Below are positions 7,603 through 16,779 of a DNA stretch of 64,000 nt, one piece after another (the stretch's first letter is position 1; every line of letters starts with the position of its first letter). This stretch comes from Robiginitomaculum sp. (lineage in GTDB: Bacteria; Pseudomonadota; Alphaproteobacteria; Caulobacterales; Maricaulaceae): the NCBI GenBank assembly GCA_002733495.1, contig NVVV01000006.1, positions 40,450 to 104,449 on the forward strand, read 5' to 3'. The position numbers and the translations under genes are program-made. Below the pieces are notes generated by a model. It ran no database searches. It was given only the letters and a program-made list of their open reading frames with translations, and was not told the origin of the DNA.

Positions 7603-9813
7603 CTAACGACCAAAAGTTCTGGTAAGGCTCAGTCCAAACATGCGTGGTGGCTGGTAACGTACGGTTTCATTTTCAATCAGCGGGCCAAGTCCCGCGCCCC
7701 AGAGCTTGGTGGCAATGGGCTTTTTAACATTGGTGATATTCTTTACCCATAAAAGTGCGCGCCAGTTCCCCTGCGTCATATCAAGTCCAAAAGAGCCGTT
7801 AAACAGCGCATGGTCGCCAACAAAGGCCAGCGCATCGGGCGGCGTTACAGAGGGCGCCGTGCGGTCGGTATAATCCAGATGTGCGCTCACGGTCATGCCG
7901 CCAGATAAAGAGCGGCGGTAATCTGTGGCGAAAGAGAACGTCCAGACCGGCGCGGTGCCAAAGCTTTGCCCTGACAGGTCCAGGTTTGGGCGCGGCAAAA
8001 AGAGGTCATAGCGCGTACGCACATATCCGGCAGAGGCGGTTAGTTTTAAATCGTTTGTAATCTGCGCCGCCATATCGGCCTCAAATCCGCTGATATGGGC
8101 TTTGGCCGCATTGGTCAGGCGGCGTAAAAACAAAAACGGTTCCTGCGATACGGCGACCTGAATATCGGTATAATCCATATAAAAGGCGGCCATATTGGTG
8201 CGCAGGCGCTGGTCCAGCCATGTGGCTTTGATGCCCACTTCATAATTGGTCAAAAATTCGGGCCGGGTGAAAAACCCGCGCCCCACGGCCAGATCGGCGG
8301 CGGAGACAAAATCGTCCTTGATGGCGGCGCTGCGATAACCCCGGCTGATGCTGGCATAGCTCATAATTGTTTCACGGATCTGATAGCGCCCGCCAACAAC
8401 CCAGGACAAGGGCGTGCTTTTGACCTTTGACTGGGCGCTTAAGGGCGGCAGGCCAAAGACCGTGAACACCTCGCCAAAGCTGTTATATTTAACGCGCTTC
8501 TTGTCAGAAGTGGCGCGCAGGCCCCCAAAGGCGGTCAATTTTGGGCCTAGATGCCAATTGCCATGGGCAAAGGCAGCCAGACTGCGGGTTTTGGTACGCA
8601 CCGCCTGCCCATCCAATGTATCGGCGGGGTGAAAGGCCGCAGGTATACCCAGCACCCGTTCCAGAAAGGCGCTGCCCATCAGGGGAAATGTGGGGTTAAA
8701 ATCCCGCCGGGCGCGCAGGGCATAGCCGCCAATGAGATAATCAAAGCGATCGCTCTTTGGCGAGGTCAGGCGAATCTCCTGCGAAATTTCGGCGCTGCCG
8801 CCATCAAACTGCGCCACGGTAATGGCATCGGGCAGGCGATCCCCATCCTGAATATAAAAATCACGCACATGGGACCAACCACTGATCCAGCGCAAGGTGT
8901 GCCCACCTGCGAAGCGATAACGGGTGTTTAGCGACACGCTCTGGCTGCGCTGGCGCTGAAATTCATCCTGATCCAGCGCAATGGTATAGGGCAGGGTGTC
9001 CGAGCCAATATTGGTCACCGCCTCGCCCATGGTGTTGGGCCGGTCATCGCGGGTTTGCGCGCGGGCAACCAGATGGGCGTCAAAACGATCATTGGGGGTG
9101 AAGTATAGCTGTGCTCCAAGGGCGGCGTGATTTTCCGCCCCGGCCTTGCGCCCGGTGACGCTGTTTTGAATATAGCCGCCCCGCAAGCGTTTTTGCCCCG
9201 ATACGCGCAGCGATAATATATCCCTGACAAGCGGTGTACTGGCGCTGGCAATGCCCTGCACCAGGCCGTAATTGCCAAGATCAATCTGCATCTTGCCTTG
9301 GGGGTCGGGGCTGGGCCGCTGGGTGGTGATGTTGATCGCCCCGCCAAGGGTGTCGCGACCAAAAAGCGTACCTTGCGGCCCTTTTAAGACTTCGACCCGC
9401 GCCGCATCAGCTAAGGCGATATTCATGGCAGTGTCCGCATTGACAAACACACCGTCAACATAAACGCCAACGGCGCGCCCAGAGCTGCGGGTAATGCCGC
9501 CGTTTAAGCCGCGCATGGTGATGAAGCTCTGCCCGGCTTCGGTGGAGGCGGGCATCCACATATTGGACGTATGGAGACTCAGATCCTCCAGCGCCGGAAC
9601 ATGTAAAGCGGCAATGTCGGCGGCGCTAAAAGCGCTGATCGACAGGGGCACGTTTTGCAGATTTTCCGCCCGGCGGGTGGCGGTGACGATGATCTCTTCC
9701 AGCGCGGCTTGTGGCTCTTTTATCGTGGGTGCAGCGAGGGCAGGGCCTGTCAGGCCGAGGCTCGCAAGACCCAGTGTGATGATGGTCTGTTTTTTAATGG
9801 TGATGCTGGTCAT
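7603..9813 (-). CDS. TonB-dependent outer-membrane receptor under FMN riboswitch, putative flavin importer
   Basis: A 736-residue receptor. The signal peptide ends near residue 27 (TGPALA), the TonB box is EEIIVTA at about 39-45, a plug domain follows (YVDGVF and VEVLKGPQGTLFGRDTLGG motifs), then a 22-strand-type barrel with receptor motifs such as GYRSA and NYEVGIKATW. I start at 9813 (ATG with AAGGG ten bases upstream) because longer frames run into the riboswitch. The last residue is Arg (RTFGR), not the usual terminal aromatic. The FMN aptamer upstream implies that the substrate is riboflavin or another flavin. That substrate is inferred from regulation, not from the protein. Confidence 0.9.
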   Translation of the reverse strand: MTSITIKKQTIITLGLASLGLTGPALAAPTIKEPQAALEEIIVTATRRAENLQNVPLSISAFSAADIAALHVPALEDLSLHTSNMWMPASTEAGQSFITMRGLNGGITRSSGRAVGVYVDGVFVNADTAMNIALADAARVEVLKGPQGTLFGRDTLGGAINITTQRPSPDPQGKMQIDLGNYGLVQGIASASTPLVRDILSLRVSGQKRLRGGYIQNSVTGRKAGAENHAALGAQLYFTPNDRFDAHLVARAQTRDDRPNTMGEAVTNIGSDTLPYTIALDQDEFQRQRSQSVSLNTRYRFAGGHTLRWISGWSHVRDFYIQDGDRLPDAITVAQFDGGSAEISQEIRLTSPKSDRFDYLIGGYALRARRDFNPTFPLMGSAFLERVLGIPAAFHPADTLDGQAVRTKTRSLAAFAHGNWHLGPKLTAFGGLRATSDKKRVKYNSFGEVFTVFGLPPLSAQSKVKSTPLSWVVGGRYQIRETIMSYASISRGYRSAAIKDDFVSAADLAVGRGFFTRPEFLTNYEVGIKATWLDQRLRTNMAAFYMDYTDIQVAVSQEPFLFLRRLTNAAKAHISGFEADMAAQITNDLKLTASAGYVRTRYDLFLPRPNLDLSGQSFGTAPVWTFSFATDYRRSLSGGMTVSAHLDYTDRTAPSVTPPDALAFVGDHALFNGSFGLDMTQGNWRALLWVKNITNVKKPIATKLWGAGLGPLIENETVRYQPPRMFGLSLTRTFGR

Positions 9814-9821
9814 TACGGGTT

Positions 9822-9852
9822 CGCCCTTTTGCCGTTTCATGGCTTCGGGGCG
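9822..9852 (-). promoter_or_regulatory. Possible Shine-Dalgarno-sequestering hairpin of the FMN riboswitch
   Basis: On the minus strand CGCCC (9848-9852) can pair with GGGCG (9822-9826), with an inner GCC/GGC pair (9841-9843 with 9831-9833). The AAGGG ribosome site of the receptor gene lies in the 3' arm. This is what a translational off-switch would look like. It is a reading of base complementarity only. Confidence 0.5.
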
Positions 9853-9943
9853 CATCACAGACTGGCAGGGAGCGTCGCCCACCCTTACGCCGTGGGCACA
9901 ATGGTACCGCACGCAAAAGTGGACGGACCTCGCCCGTCTGTTC

Positions 9944-10104
9944 GGTCTTCTACCATCCGGACTGTAACCGTCGGCTCCGGGATCACACCGGAATCTGCTT
10001 TGCCTGTTTCGCATATTGCGAAAAGACGCGGCTCGCGGGCTCATCACTTTGCCAAGGCAAAGCACATTACCGCCGGTGGGGACTTTCACCCCGCCCCGAA
10101 GACC
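9944..10104 (-). promoter_or_regulatory. FMN riboswitch (RFN element)
   Basis: All conserved blocks of the RFN aptamer are present in order on the minus strand: GGGTGAAAGTCCCCACCGGC, then AGCCCGCGAGCC, GATTCCGGTGTGATCCCGG, GCCGACGGTTACAGTCCGGA and the closing AGAAGACC. The outer P1 stem GGTCTTC (10098-10104) pairs perfectly with GAAGACC (9944-9950). The aptamer is 161 nt long and lies 130 bases ahead of the receptor start. FMN binding would be expected to lower receptor expression when flavin is plentiful. Confidence 0.97.
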
Positions 10105-10185
10105 ATGTTTGTGGAAAATCCACGCACCAAGCCTAGCAAGTGCTCTGGCGAGGTCAAGCTGAAGGGTAAGTGATGGCTGTGGATA

Positions 10186-11421
10186 TTAAATGGCAGATGT
10201 GTCCGGATCGCCCCATTGGCCATAGACCAAAGCGGCGGTGCGCTCCGGCGTGGTCATATCCTGGCTGAGATGCATATGCCCCGGTGCCCTGATCTCAGCC
10301 TGATGTTCGGCGGTGAGGTCTGCGCTTAGCGCCCAGTTCCAATAGCGCAGCACCGTTTGCGCCTTGTTAGACGACAGGCTGTCAAAACAGGCAATGGTGC
10401 GCTCTAACGTGGGGTCCAGCGCGACCTCTGTGCCCATGGGGCGTTTTAAGGCGCGCCATAATTTGATCAGATAATCGCGCTTTAACCCCGTGGCCTTGCA
10501 CAGAACGGCAATCGGCTCGCCATTAATATCACTTAGAATTTGTGCGCCCGAAACCGGCTTGATGCCACTCAGGTATGATATTTCCTCGGCCAGGGCCGCA
10601 TCAATACCCACCTCCAGCGCGCTGTCTATGGCATTTTCCAGACTGGAATAGGGGCTTTTGTCGATGGCCGCGCGGTTGCGCTGTCGTCTCTCGATAAACT
10701 GCATGGCTTTGCGCACCAGCGGGTCTTGCCAGTCTTCTTCGGCCATCATGGAAAAAATATCCCCGGCGGCGTCCTGCATAATATCGCGGCCTACGGCAAA
10801 GCGGATCAACACACGGCTGCGTTCCTTGGGGCTGGCCCACCAGAACAGTGTCAGCCCTTGCGAGGGGCGTAATTCAGGACGTTTAAGAAGATCGGTGCAA
10901 AGGGCAGGGTGGGTGCGGCTTAGCTCCAGCGCCCGGTCCAGACCGTCTTGAGAAAGGATGGCGCTACGATTACGCAGCACTTTTGCCGTCACCTCTGGTT
11001 CACCCGGTGCCAGCAGGGCTTCGCAGACCAGCTCGCTTAGCCCCCGGCGCCGGGCAATGATTTGGCGGTGCTCTGGTGTGGTGGCGCGGGCCGCCTCGAC
11101 CAGTTGCAAATCGCTTAGGGCTTCGCTGGCTTCCAGCACCAGGCGCGCCACAGAAATCTCATCGCGTATTAAAAAACGCATCAGGCCCGGTGCCACATCC
11201 ATCAGGGGGGCAACACGGCGAGCACAGCGCTGGCGCAATTCCAGCGGGCTTTGTGCCAAAATACCGACCAGCAAATCGCCAGACATATGGCGCTCCACCG
11301 GCGTAATGCGACTGGAGGGCAGGCAGACAATATCGGCCAGCCGCCGCGCCAATATGGTGCGGGTTTTTCCCGCCTCGTTATGGGACGGGTTGTCTGTGGC
11401 GATGGCGTCAACAAGCGGCAT
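10186..11421 (-). CDS. DUF2336 domain protein
   Basis: A 411-residue, mainly alpha-helical soluble protein with the HEAT-like repeated units of DUF2336, seen in segments such as LVEAARATTPEHRQIIARRRGLSELVCEALL and VTAKVLRNRSAILSQDGLDRALELS. This family is largely confined to alphaproteobacteria and has no settled biochemical role; some members are linked to cell-cycle or stress signalling. The start at 11421 has AAGG seven bases upstream. A second family member lies at 39943-41034. Confidence 0.85.
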   Translation of the reverse strand: MPLVDAIATDNPSHNEAGKTRTILARRLADIVCLPSSRITPVERHMSGDLLVGILAQSPLELRQRCARRVAPLMDVAPGLMRFLIRDEISVARLVLEASEALSDLQLVEAARATTPEHRQIIARRRGLSELVCEALLAPGEPEVTAKVLRNRSAILSQDGLDRALELSRTHPALCTDLLKRPELRPSQGLTLFWWASPKERSRVLIRFAVGRDIMQDAAGDIFSMMAEEDWQDPLVRKAMQFIERRQRNRAAIDKSPYSSLENAIDSALEVGIDAALAEEISYLSGIKPVSGAQILSDINGEPIAVLCKATGLKRDYLIKLWRALKRPMGTEVALDPTLERTIACFDSLSSNKAQTVLRYWNWALSADLTAEHQAEIRAPGHMHLSQDMTTPERTAALVYGQWGDPDTSAI

Positions 11422-11472
11422 GACGGAACCTTGTTAGAATCAGGCCCTAGTCAATCATTACCGGGTTAATCA

Positions 11473-11919
11473 TTAGTCAAAGGTTTTGGCCTGTTTTTCC
11501 ACAAAGAGCAGACCAAGAGAGGCCAGGAAAAAGCTGACGGCCATGGCGAACAGCATGGGGCTTTTTACATAACTGGCCGGGTCCGCGTAGTCACAACTTT
11601 GTGCTGCGTTACAGGCATCAGAAAAGGCCACGGGCGCATTAATGCCCAGCCATGGCGAGAGGTGGAAAACAAGTGCGCCCAGCAAGACGGCCAAGGCCAG
11701 AAGCGCGCCATACATCCGGGTGCGGGGCAAGAGGATCAGCAAAGCAGCGCTGATTTCTGCAAGGCCGGTGGCTATGCGCACGCCTGGCTCAAACAGGCCA
11801 ATGCCAGATTGCACCGCCATATACTGAAACACGGGGCTGGGTGCGCCCAGTTTTTGCCCGCCCATTATGATAAAAAACGCGGCCAGAATAAGGGCCAATA
11901 CCCACCGGAAAATCTTCAT
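11473..11919 (-). CDS. DoxX-like membrane protein
   Basis: A 148-residue protein with four hydrophobic segments in the DoxX-like arrangement: an N-terminal helix ending in GGQKLG, a GLAEISAALLILLPRTRMYGALLALAVLL core, and a final helix. A periplasmic loop carries two cysteines (ACNAAQSC, about 104-111). DoxX-like proteins are small inner-membrane proteins, several linked to redox or sulfur metabolism, but the individual function is not known. It stands alone, with about 50-90 base gaps to its neighbours. Confidence 0.75.
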   Translation of the reverse strand: MKIFRWVLALILAAFFIIMGGQKLGAPSPVFQYMAVQSGIGLFEPGVRIATGLAEISAALLILLPRTRMYGALLALAVLLGALVFHLSPWLGINAPVAFSDACNAAQSCDYADPASYVKSPMLFAMAVSFFLASLGLLFVEKQAKTFD

Positions 11920-12009
11920 CTTTACGCTCTTTCAAAACTGTTAGAGCGCCACGCTAGCAGGGCCGGGCGCGATGGATCAAGGCACAGTTTCGTGAGGTTG
12001 GCCGTGTGA

Positions 12010-12438
12010 TTAGCCAGCGTCAAGCGCGTTTTGCGCTTCGGCCTTGATGCGCGTTATCATTGCGCCTAAGCCATTAGAGCGCTGGGCTGAGAGGTTTTCC
12101 GCCAGTCCAATGGCACCAAACACTGATTTAATGTCCAGCGCTAAAATATCCTTGGCCGTACGGTCCGTGGTCAGGCGGATCAGCAAGGCGGCCAGACCGC
12201 GCACAATATGGGCATCACTGTCGGCGCGAAAATTAATAAGTGGCGGCGTGCCGGGCAGGGTTTCGCTGACCAGCCAGACCTGACTGACGCAGCCCTTGAC
12301 CTTGTTGGCGTCATTGCGCTCGACTTCGCCAAGTGGCGCTAGCGCCTTGCCCAGCTCAATCACATGGCGATAGCGCTCTTCCCAATCATCAAGAAAGTCA
12401 AATTCGTCGATAATATCTTGTGTACGCTGGTCGGTCAT
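12010..12438 (-). CDS. SufE family cysteine desulfuration protein
   Basis: A 142-residue SufE/CsdE protein. SufE accepts sulfur from the SufS cysteine desulfurase as a persulfide on its cysteine, here in NKVKGCVSQVW, and passes it to Fe-S cluster assembly. The family C-terminal helix region (SVFGAIGLAENLSAQRSNGL) is intact. I start at the ATG at 12438, which gives the usual SufE N-terminus; an in-frame ATG at 12474 is preceded by a GC hairpin and no ribosome site. No suf operon genes lie nearby, so it is a stand-alone copy. Confidence 0.92.
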   Translation of the reverse strand: MTDQRTQDIIDEFDFLDDWEERYRHVIELGKALAPLGEVERNDANKVKGCVSQVWLVSETLPGTPPLINFRADSDAHIVRGLAALLIRLTTDRTAKDILALDIKSVFGAIGLAENLSAQRSNGLGAMITRIKAEAQNALDAG

Positions 12439-12510
12439 GGCCTGCCAATTGGTTGTGCATTTGAGAATGCGCACATAAGCACGCCGGGGCGTGCTGACAA
12501 GGATGAGGGA

Positions 12511-12819
12511 TCAGTTGGTGGTGGTGTTTTTCTCGGCCCTGTCGCTCATCACGCCCGATAGCGAGCGCGCCGCTACGGCCAGAATATCGCGCCCCGCCGC
12601 GCCTGTCTTGACTGCGGATTCGCAGATTTCAGGCTGGGTACGGCAAAAGCTGGCCCCGGCCGCCGCAGCGTCCAGCACCGTGGTTGTCGAAATCTTTGCA
12701 ATGGCCTTGGGTGTCTTTATCGCCGCAGGGTCTCGCGGCAAAAACAGACAGACAATGCCAATCCAGAAAATGGATTTGAAAATAAAACCCACGATATTTA
12801 TGCACTCCAAACACAACAA
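12511..12819 (-). CDS. DUF5330-like small membrane-anchored protein
   Basis: A 102-residue protein with an N-terminal membrane helix (about 8-28) followed by a small domain with FCRTQPEICESA, a two-cysteine motif I associate with the alphaproteobacterial DUF5330 family. Function is unknown. It precedes sufE in the same direction with a 72-base gap that contains a GC-rich palindrome (AGCACGCC/GGCGTGCT, near 12477-12495). The CtrA-like box at 12885-12899 lies about 65 bases upstream of its start. Confidence 0.65.
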   Translation of the reverse strand: MLCLECINIVGFIFKSIFWIGIVCLFLPRDPAAIKTPKAIAKISTTTVLDAAAAGASFCRTQPEICESAVKTGAAGRDILAVAARSLSGVMSDRAEKNTTTN

Positions 12820-12884
12820 TACGCGTTGTCAGGAGAGAGTATGCGCAGCGGGATCGTAAATTCAAGCAAAGCCTGTAAGTGCCG

Positions 12885-12899
12885 TTAAGAAGCCGTTAG
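12885..12899. promoter_or_regulatory. CtrA-like box (one mismatch)
   Basis: TTAA-GAAGCCG-TTAG matches the Caulobacter CtrA consensus TTAA-N7-TTAA except for the last base. It lies upstream of the DUF5330-like gene. A single mismatch makes it weak evidence on its own. Confidence 0.3.
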
Positions 12900-13001
12900 T
12901 ACCAGCAGCGCTTTTGACATAAGTTTTGCTCAAAAGAGGGGCAGGATTGATTAAAATGCAACCTAATTGGTGACAGCTATTGCGGCATGCCAGTTTGTTC
13001 C

Positions 13002-14096
13002 CTAGTGCGTGGCTTGATGGTGGCCGTCCAGAAATTCGGCAATGCAGCGCCCGGAATCTTTAAGCTGGTGGCGGGCAATGCAAAAACTGTCTTCATAGAC
13101 AAAGCGGGTGGCCGAGACGCACTGGTTCAGATGCAGGCGGGCCCAGTCCACGCATTCGCCCAGTATGTCAGGGTTGCTGCGCGTCGGGATCGGGCTGGCA
13201 TAAGGCGTGCCGGGTTCCAGAATATGCAAAGCGGCGGTGGCCATAATGGATTGCAATTCAAGGGCATAAGACGGATCGGCCTGCAGGCGCGGCCCGCCCT
13301 GTGATACCGTGCTGGCATTAGCTGGGCCAGGGCCTATGCCGCTGACCAGCGCTTTGAAAAGGCTGGGGTTTGGGCTGTTGGTCGCCAGTTCAGTGGTTTG
13401 TAATGGGCTTGTCGGGGTCGTCCTTGGCTGCAAGGTATAGCCTTGCTTCAAGGATGCGAGAATACGGATAGGGAAGGTCTGCTTGGCCAGATGCGCATTG
13501 CGTAATGTCGCCAGCCGCAAGGCCTTGCCGCCGCGCACGCGGGTACCCCATTTTTGCCGTTGCAGGCTATAGGCCAGATCTTTGTAGATACCGCCCGCCA
13601 GCAATACCATTTGCGCATCATCACGAATGCTTTGCAGGACATGCTGCTCTGCCTCTCCATAACCGGGCATTTGCATGGCATAGGCAGAATTGATTTTCAG
13701 GTTACGGATCAGCCCCTTGTGATCATAAAGCCGTTTCCATTTTAGTATGCCATTGGCAAAGGCAGGGGTCTGCATTGCCTGTATAATGGTATAGGCACGA
13801 AACGAGCGGGACAGCTTTGCCCCGTCAAAGGCCGCCAGCGCATCCATCAACCGTTCCAGATCTTCAGCAGAATTTGGCGGGATTTTTGCCGCGCTTTGCA
13901 CAATCTCGCGATAGCGCGCATAAGGCCCGGCCATGATCACCAGTTCAGGCCAATCCTGTGACGTGGTGGTGGGCGTTGCTCTAAGGCCGGGGGTCTCGTT
14001 TGCAATTCTATCATCGGCAGGTTCTGCCGTTGCCAGGTCCGCCAGTGAAAGCGAAAATACCAGGGCACCGAAGAGTAATGTACGCGATCGGAGCAT
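13002..14096 (-). CDS. Secreted protein of unknown function
   Basis: The chosen start at 14096 gives a signal peptide (MLRSRTLLFGALVFSLSL, cleavage near ATAE) and has TGGGA eight bases upstream; an upstream ATG at 14123 adds nine hydrophilic residues before the signal peptide and is unlikely. The mature part, about 340 residues, is largely helical, has a Pro/Thr-rich linker near the middle (around PRTTPTSPLQTTE) and a C-terminal domain with three cysteines (GECVDWARLHLNQC, FCIARHQL, RCIAEFLDG). I recognise no family or catalytic motif. It probably acts in the periplasm. It is divergent from the histidine kinase gene at 14351. Confidence 0.75.
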   Translation of the reverse strand: MLRSRTLLFGALVFSLSLADLATAEPADDRIANETPGLRATPTTTSQDWPELVIMAGPYARYREIVQSAAKIPPNSAEDLERLMDALAAFDGAKLSRSFRAYTIIQAMQTPAFANGILKWKRLYDHKGLIRNLKINSAYAMQMPGYGEAEQHVLQSIRDDAQMVLLAGGIYKDLAYSLQRQKWGTRVRGGKALRLATLRNAHLAKQTFPIRILASLKQGYTLQPRTTPTSPLQTTELATNSPNPSLFKALVSGIGPGPANASTVSQGGPRLQADPSYALELQSIMATAALHILEPGTPYASPIPTRSNPDILGECVDWARLHLNQCVSATRFVYEDSFCIARHQLKDSGRCIAEFLDGHHQATH

Positions 14097-14350
14097 ATTT
14101 CTATCCCAGACTTCTTGTGTCAATGATCACAAGCCCACACAGCGCGTCCCCTGACACAATTGCCATTATAGCGCATGCAAAGCCCATCACCAAGTCCTGC
14201 CATTTTGGGCGTAAAGGCCAAAGCTGCCAGACGTATTTCACATAAAAATGAAAATATATCAATAAAAACATAATAATAGCGTGTTTTTAGCGGTTTTGAA
14301 AAGCGGGCCAGATTCAGTATTTGTTAACGTCATAAGCAAAGACTTGGCCC

Positions 14351-16069
14351 ATGATAGACGAGTCGATTCTAAAACCGCGCAAACGGCGTGTGCCGGCCAA
14401 TGCCCTGACCATGCCCCTGTTGTGGCTTGGCGGTGTTTTGGTCTGTACGGTGATTACGCTATTTCTCAATACCGGGCCGGTGCAAACCGCCATACTGGTT
14501 GTGGCGCTGATCGGGGCCATGCCGGCTTTGCTGAGCCTGATTGTCAGCCCGTTTTTGGACGAGGACTGGGCGCAGGCCATTGTGGTAATTTCCTGGACTA
14601 GCCTGGCCGGGCTGGCCATTGCTGCCGTTGGCAGCATGTCGACGCCTTTTGTCGTTCTCTTTATTATGCCCGTTGTGGCGGCGCACAGTCTGGGCGGCCC
14701 ACGCCTGACCATGGAGGCTGCGGCCCTGACCATGCTGGCGGTGGCGCTTCTTGTGGCCATGGAAGTTGGTGGTTTGCTGACCTCGGCGGTTATCAATACC
14801 GACTCGGTGGCATTGGTTGGACCGCTAAGCGTGATCCTGACCCTGATTGCGTCTTCCAGTGCGCTGGTGGTGCATCGTCAGGGCGGATGGGATGCCCATT
14901 CCTCGCGGCTGCGCCTGATGCGCTTTGCGCTGGACGCGGTGGTTTGCCTTGATGCGCGGGGGCGCAATCTGGCAGCCTCTCCCGAAGCGCGGCGCATTTT
15001 TGGCGGTGCCCGGCGGATTGGCAGTGTGCTGAGCGTACCCCATCGCACACGGTTAGAGACGGCGCTGGCGCGGGTGTTGCGCTCTGGCGAAAGCGAGGAC
15101 GTCGAGGTTGATGTCCCGGTGCCGGGTAAAGAGGAAAGCCGACGCTATGAATTGCGTCTGGTGCGTGATCATGGGCGGGCTGTTATGGTCTATTTGCGCG
15201 ATATTACCGAACGGGCAATTCGCGAAGACCGCCTGGTGGCGGAACGCGATGAAGCACTAAGCGCGGCCCGGCAAAAGTCACAGTTTCTGGCCGGGATCAG
15301 CCATGAATTGCGCACGCCTTTAAATGCCATCATCGGCTTTTCCGACATGATGAAGGCGCGCCTGTTTGGGCCTCTGCCGGCAAAATACGCCGAATATGCG
15401 GACCTGATTTATGATAGTGGCCGCCATCTGGTGGATCTGGTCGGCGATGTGCTGGATATGTCCAAGATCGAGGCTGACCATTATACCTTGCGCAAAACCG
15501 GCTTTGATGCCCGTGAGCTGATCAGTTCCAGTGTTAATCTGATGACCCTTGGGGCCGAAGAGGTCGGGGTGACGCTAAAAACCCAGCTTCCCAATACGGC
15601 GGTGGCGGTCAGTGCCGATCGCAAGGCCCTGCGCCAGATTTTGCTGAACCTTCTGTCCAATGCGATTAAGTTTACGCCCGCTGAGGGCACGGTGACGGTC
15701 AAACTGGGCGCACAGGACAACAGCGTGCTGATTGCGGTCAGTGATAATGGCGTGGGCATGACCCCCCAGGATGCGGCCCGGCTTGGCAGACCTTACCAAC
15801 AGGCCGCCAGCGCCCAGATCACCGATGCGCGGGGTACTGGCCTTGGTATGGCGCTGGTGAAATCACTGGCGGAATTACATGAAGGTACGATGAGTGTGCA
15901 AAGCGAACTGGGGGTTGGCACCACGGTTTGTGTGCGCCTGCCGATCCGCGATGGCGCGGCGTTGGGCCTTGGCGAGCTGGCCCATATGGACGTGCGCGAT
16001 CATATTCGCCGCGCCCAGAATGCCAGTGATGAAATCACCAAAAGCGCCAAAAAAATCGCGAATGGCTAA
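14351..16069 (+). CDS. Membrane sensor histidine kinase, PleC/DivJ/PdhS type
   Basis: A 572-residue kinase. Residues about 20-175 hold six or so membrane segments, 185-290 a PAS-like domain, then HisKA with the phospho-acceptor His318 (FLAGISHELRTPLNAIIGFS), a LFGPLPAKYAEYADLIYDSG segment and LDMSKIEA, followed by an HATPase domain with N box Asn437 (LLSNAIKF), G1 DNGVGM (465-470) and G2 GTGLGM (495-500). The HisKA region resembles the alphaproteobacterial PleC/DivJ/PdhS kinases that act on DivK and so feed into CtrA. No response regulator is adjacent. Assignment to the group is good; which orthologue it is remains open. Confidence 0.88.
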   Translation: MIDESILKPRKRRVPANALTMPLLWLGGVLVCTVITLFLNTGPVQTAILVVALIGAMPALLSLIVSPFLDEDWAQAIVVISWTSLAGLAIAAVGSMSTPFVVLFIMPVVAAHSLGGPRLTMEAAALTMLAVALLVAMEVGGLLTSAVINTDSVALVGPLSVILTLIASSSALVVHRQGGWDAHSSRLRLMRFALDAVVCLDARGRNLAASPEARRIFGGARRIGSVLSVPHRTRLETALARVLRSGESEDVEVDVPVPGKEESRRYELRLVRDHGRAVMVYLRDITERAIREDRLVAERDEALSAARQKSQFLAGISHELRTPLNAIIGFSDMMKARLFGPLPAKYAEYADLIYDSGRHLVDLVGDVLDMSKIEADHYTLRKTGFDARELISSSVNLMTLGAEEVGVTLKTQLPNTAVAVSADRKALRQILLNLLSNAIKFTPAEGTVTVKLGAQDNSVLIAVSDNGVGMTPQDAARLGRPYQQAASAQITDARGTGLGMALVKSLAELHEGTMSVQSELGVGTTVCVRLPIRDGAALGLGELAHMDVRDHIRRAQNASDEITKSAKKIANG

Positions 16070-16710
16070 TGGCCGTTCCGACGTTTTATATCGGCAATAA
16101 GAACTATTCCTCATGGTCCCTGCGTCCATGGCTGGTGCTGCGCAAGGCGCAATTGCCTTTTGAAGAAACCCTGATCCCGCTTTATCAAGACGGCACCAAG
16201 GCAAAGCTGTTGGCGTTATCGTCCGCAGGCACCGTGCCGGTTTTGCAAGTTGAGGGCGAAATGATCCCGGACAGTCTGGCGATCAGTGAATGGGCCGCCC
16301 GGTGCGTGCCCAATCTCTGGCCCAAAGACCCAGGGGACAAGGAACGCGCCCAAGCGCTTTGCAAACAGATGCAGGATGATTTTGGCGTGTTTCGGGGTAC
16401 CGCTCATATGAATTTACGCCGCCGTACCGATACGGCTATGCCAAAGGACTGCCTTGATGATGCGGCGCGGCTGACGGCCATTTTTGAAGATTTGCTGAGC
16501 GTCCATGACGGGCCGTTTTTGTTTGATGACTGGTCCATTGCCGACGCTTTTGCCACGCCATTTGCGACCCGTTTTAACACCTATGGCCTGCAAAGCAGCC
16601 TCAAAGTGGATACCTATTTCAGCGAGCTTCTGGCCGATGAAGACTATCTGGAGTGGGAAATGGATGCACTGGCGGAAGGCTGGACCATCGCCGCCGTGGA
16701 TGCGGTTTAG
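16069..16710 (+). CDS. Glutathione S-transferase family protein
   Basis: A 213-residue protein with a thioredoxin-like N-terminal domain (FYIGNKNYSSWSLRPWLVLR) whose Ser14/Ser15 region is the likely glutathione-activating site, the cis-Pro strand GTVPVLQVEG and DSLAISEW, and a helical C-terminal domain ending with the WSIADAFATPFATRF motif of GSTs. It belongs to the GST group that begins with a G-N-K-x-Y-S-S-W-S motif. Its ATG overlaps the kinase stop (TAATG), so the two are co-translated. The substrate is unknown. Confidence 0.88.
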   Translation: MAVPTFYIGNKNYSSWSLRPWLVLRKAQLPFEETLIPLYQDGTKAKLLALSSAGTVPVLQVEGEMIPDSLAISEWAARCVPNLWPKDPGDKERAQALCKQMQDDFGVFRGTAHMNLRRRTDTAMPKDCLDDAARLTAIFEDLLSVHDGPFLFDDWSIADAFATPFATRFNTYGLQSSLKVDTYFSELLADEDYLEWEMDALAEGWTIAAVDAV

Positions 16711-16779
16711 AGGAGGCATGGGAGATAGTAAAACAAATCTCACTTTGTCATCTACTGTCCTCACCCTGCCATCTATTAC

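Noticed and set aside
9814..10089. N-terminal extension of the TonB receptor to 10089
   Set aside because: It would translate most of the FMN riboswitch and put the signal peptide in the middle.
9944..10104. Cobalamin riboswitch, as expected for a BtuB-like receptor
   Set aside because: All conserved blocks are those of the FMN aptamer; no B12 box is present.
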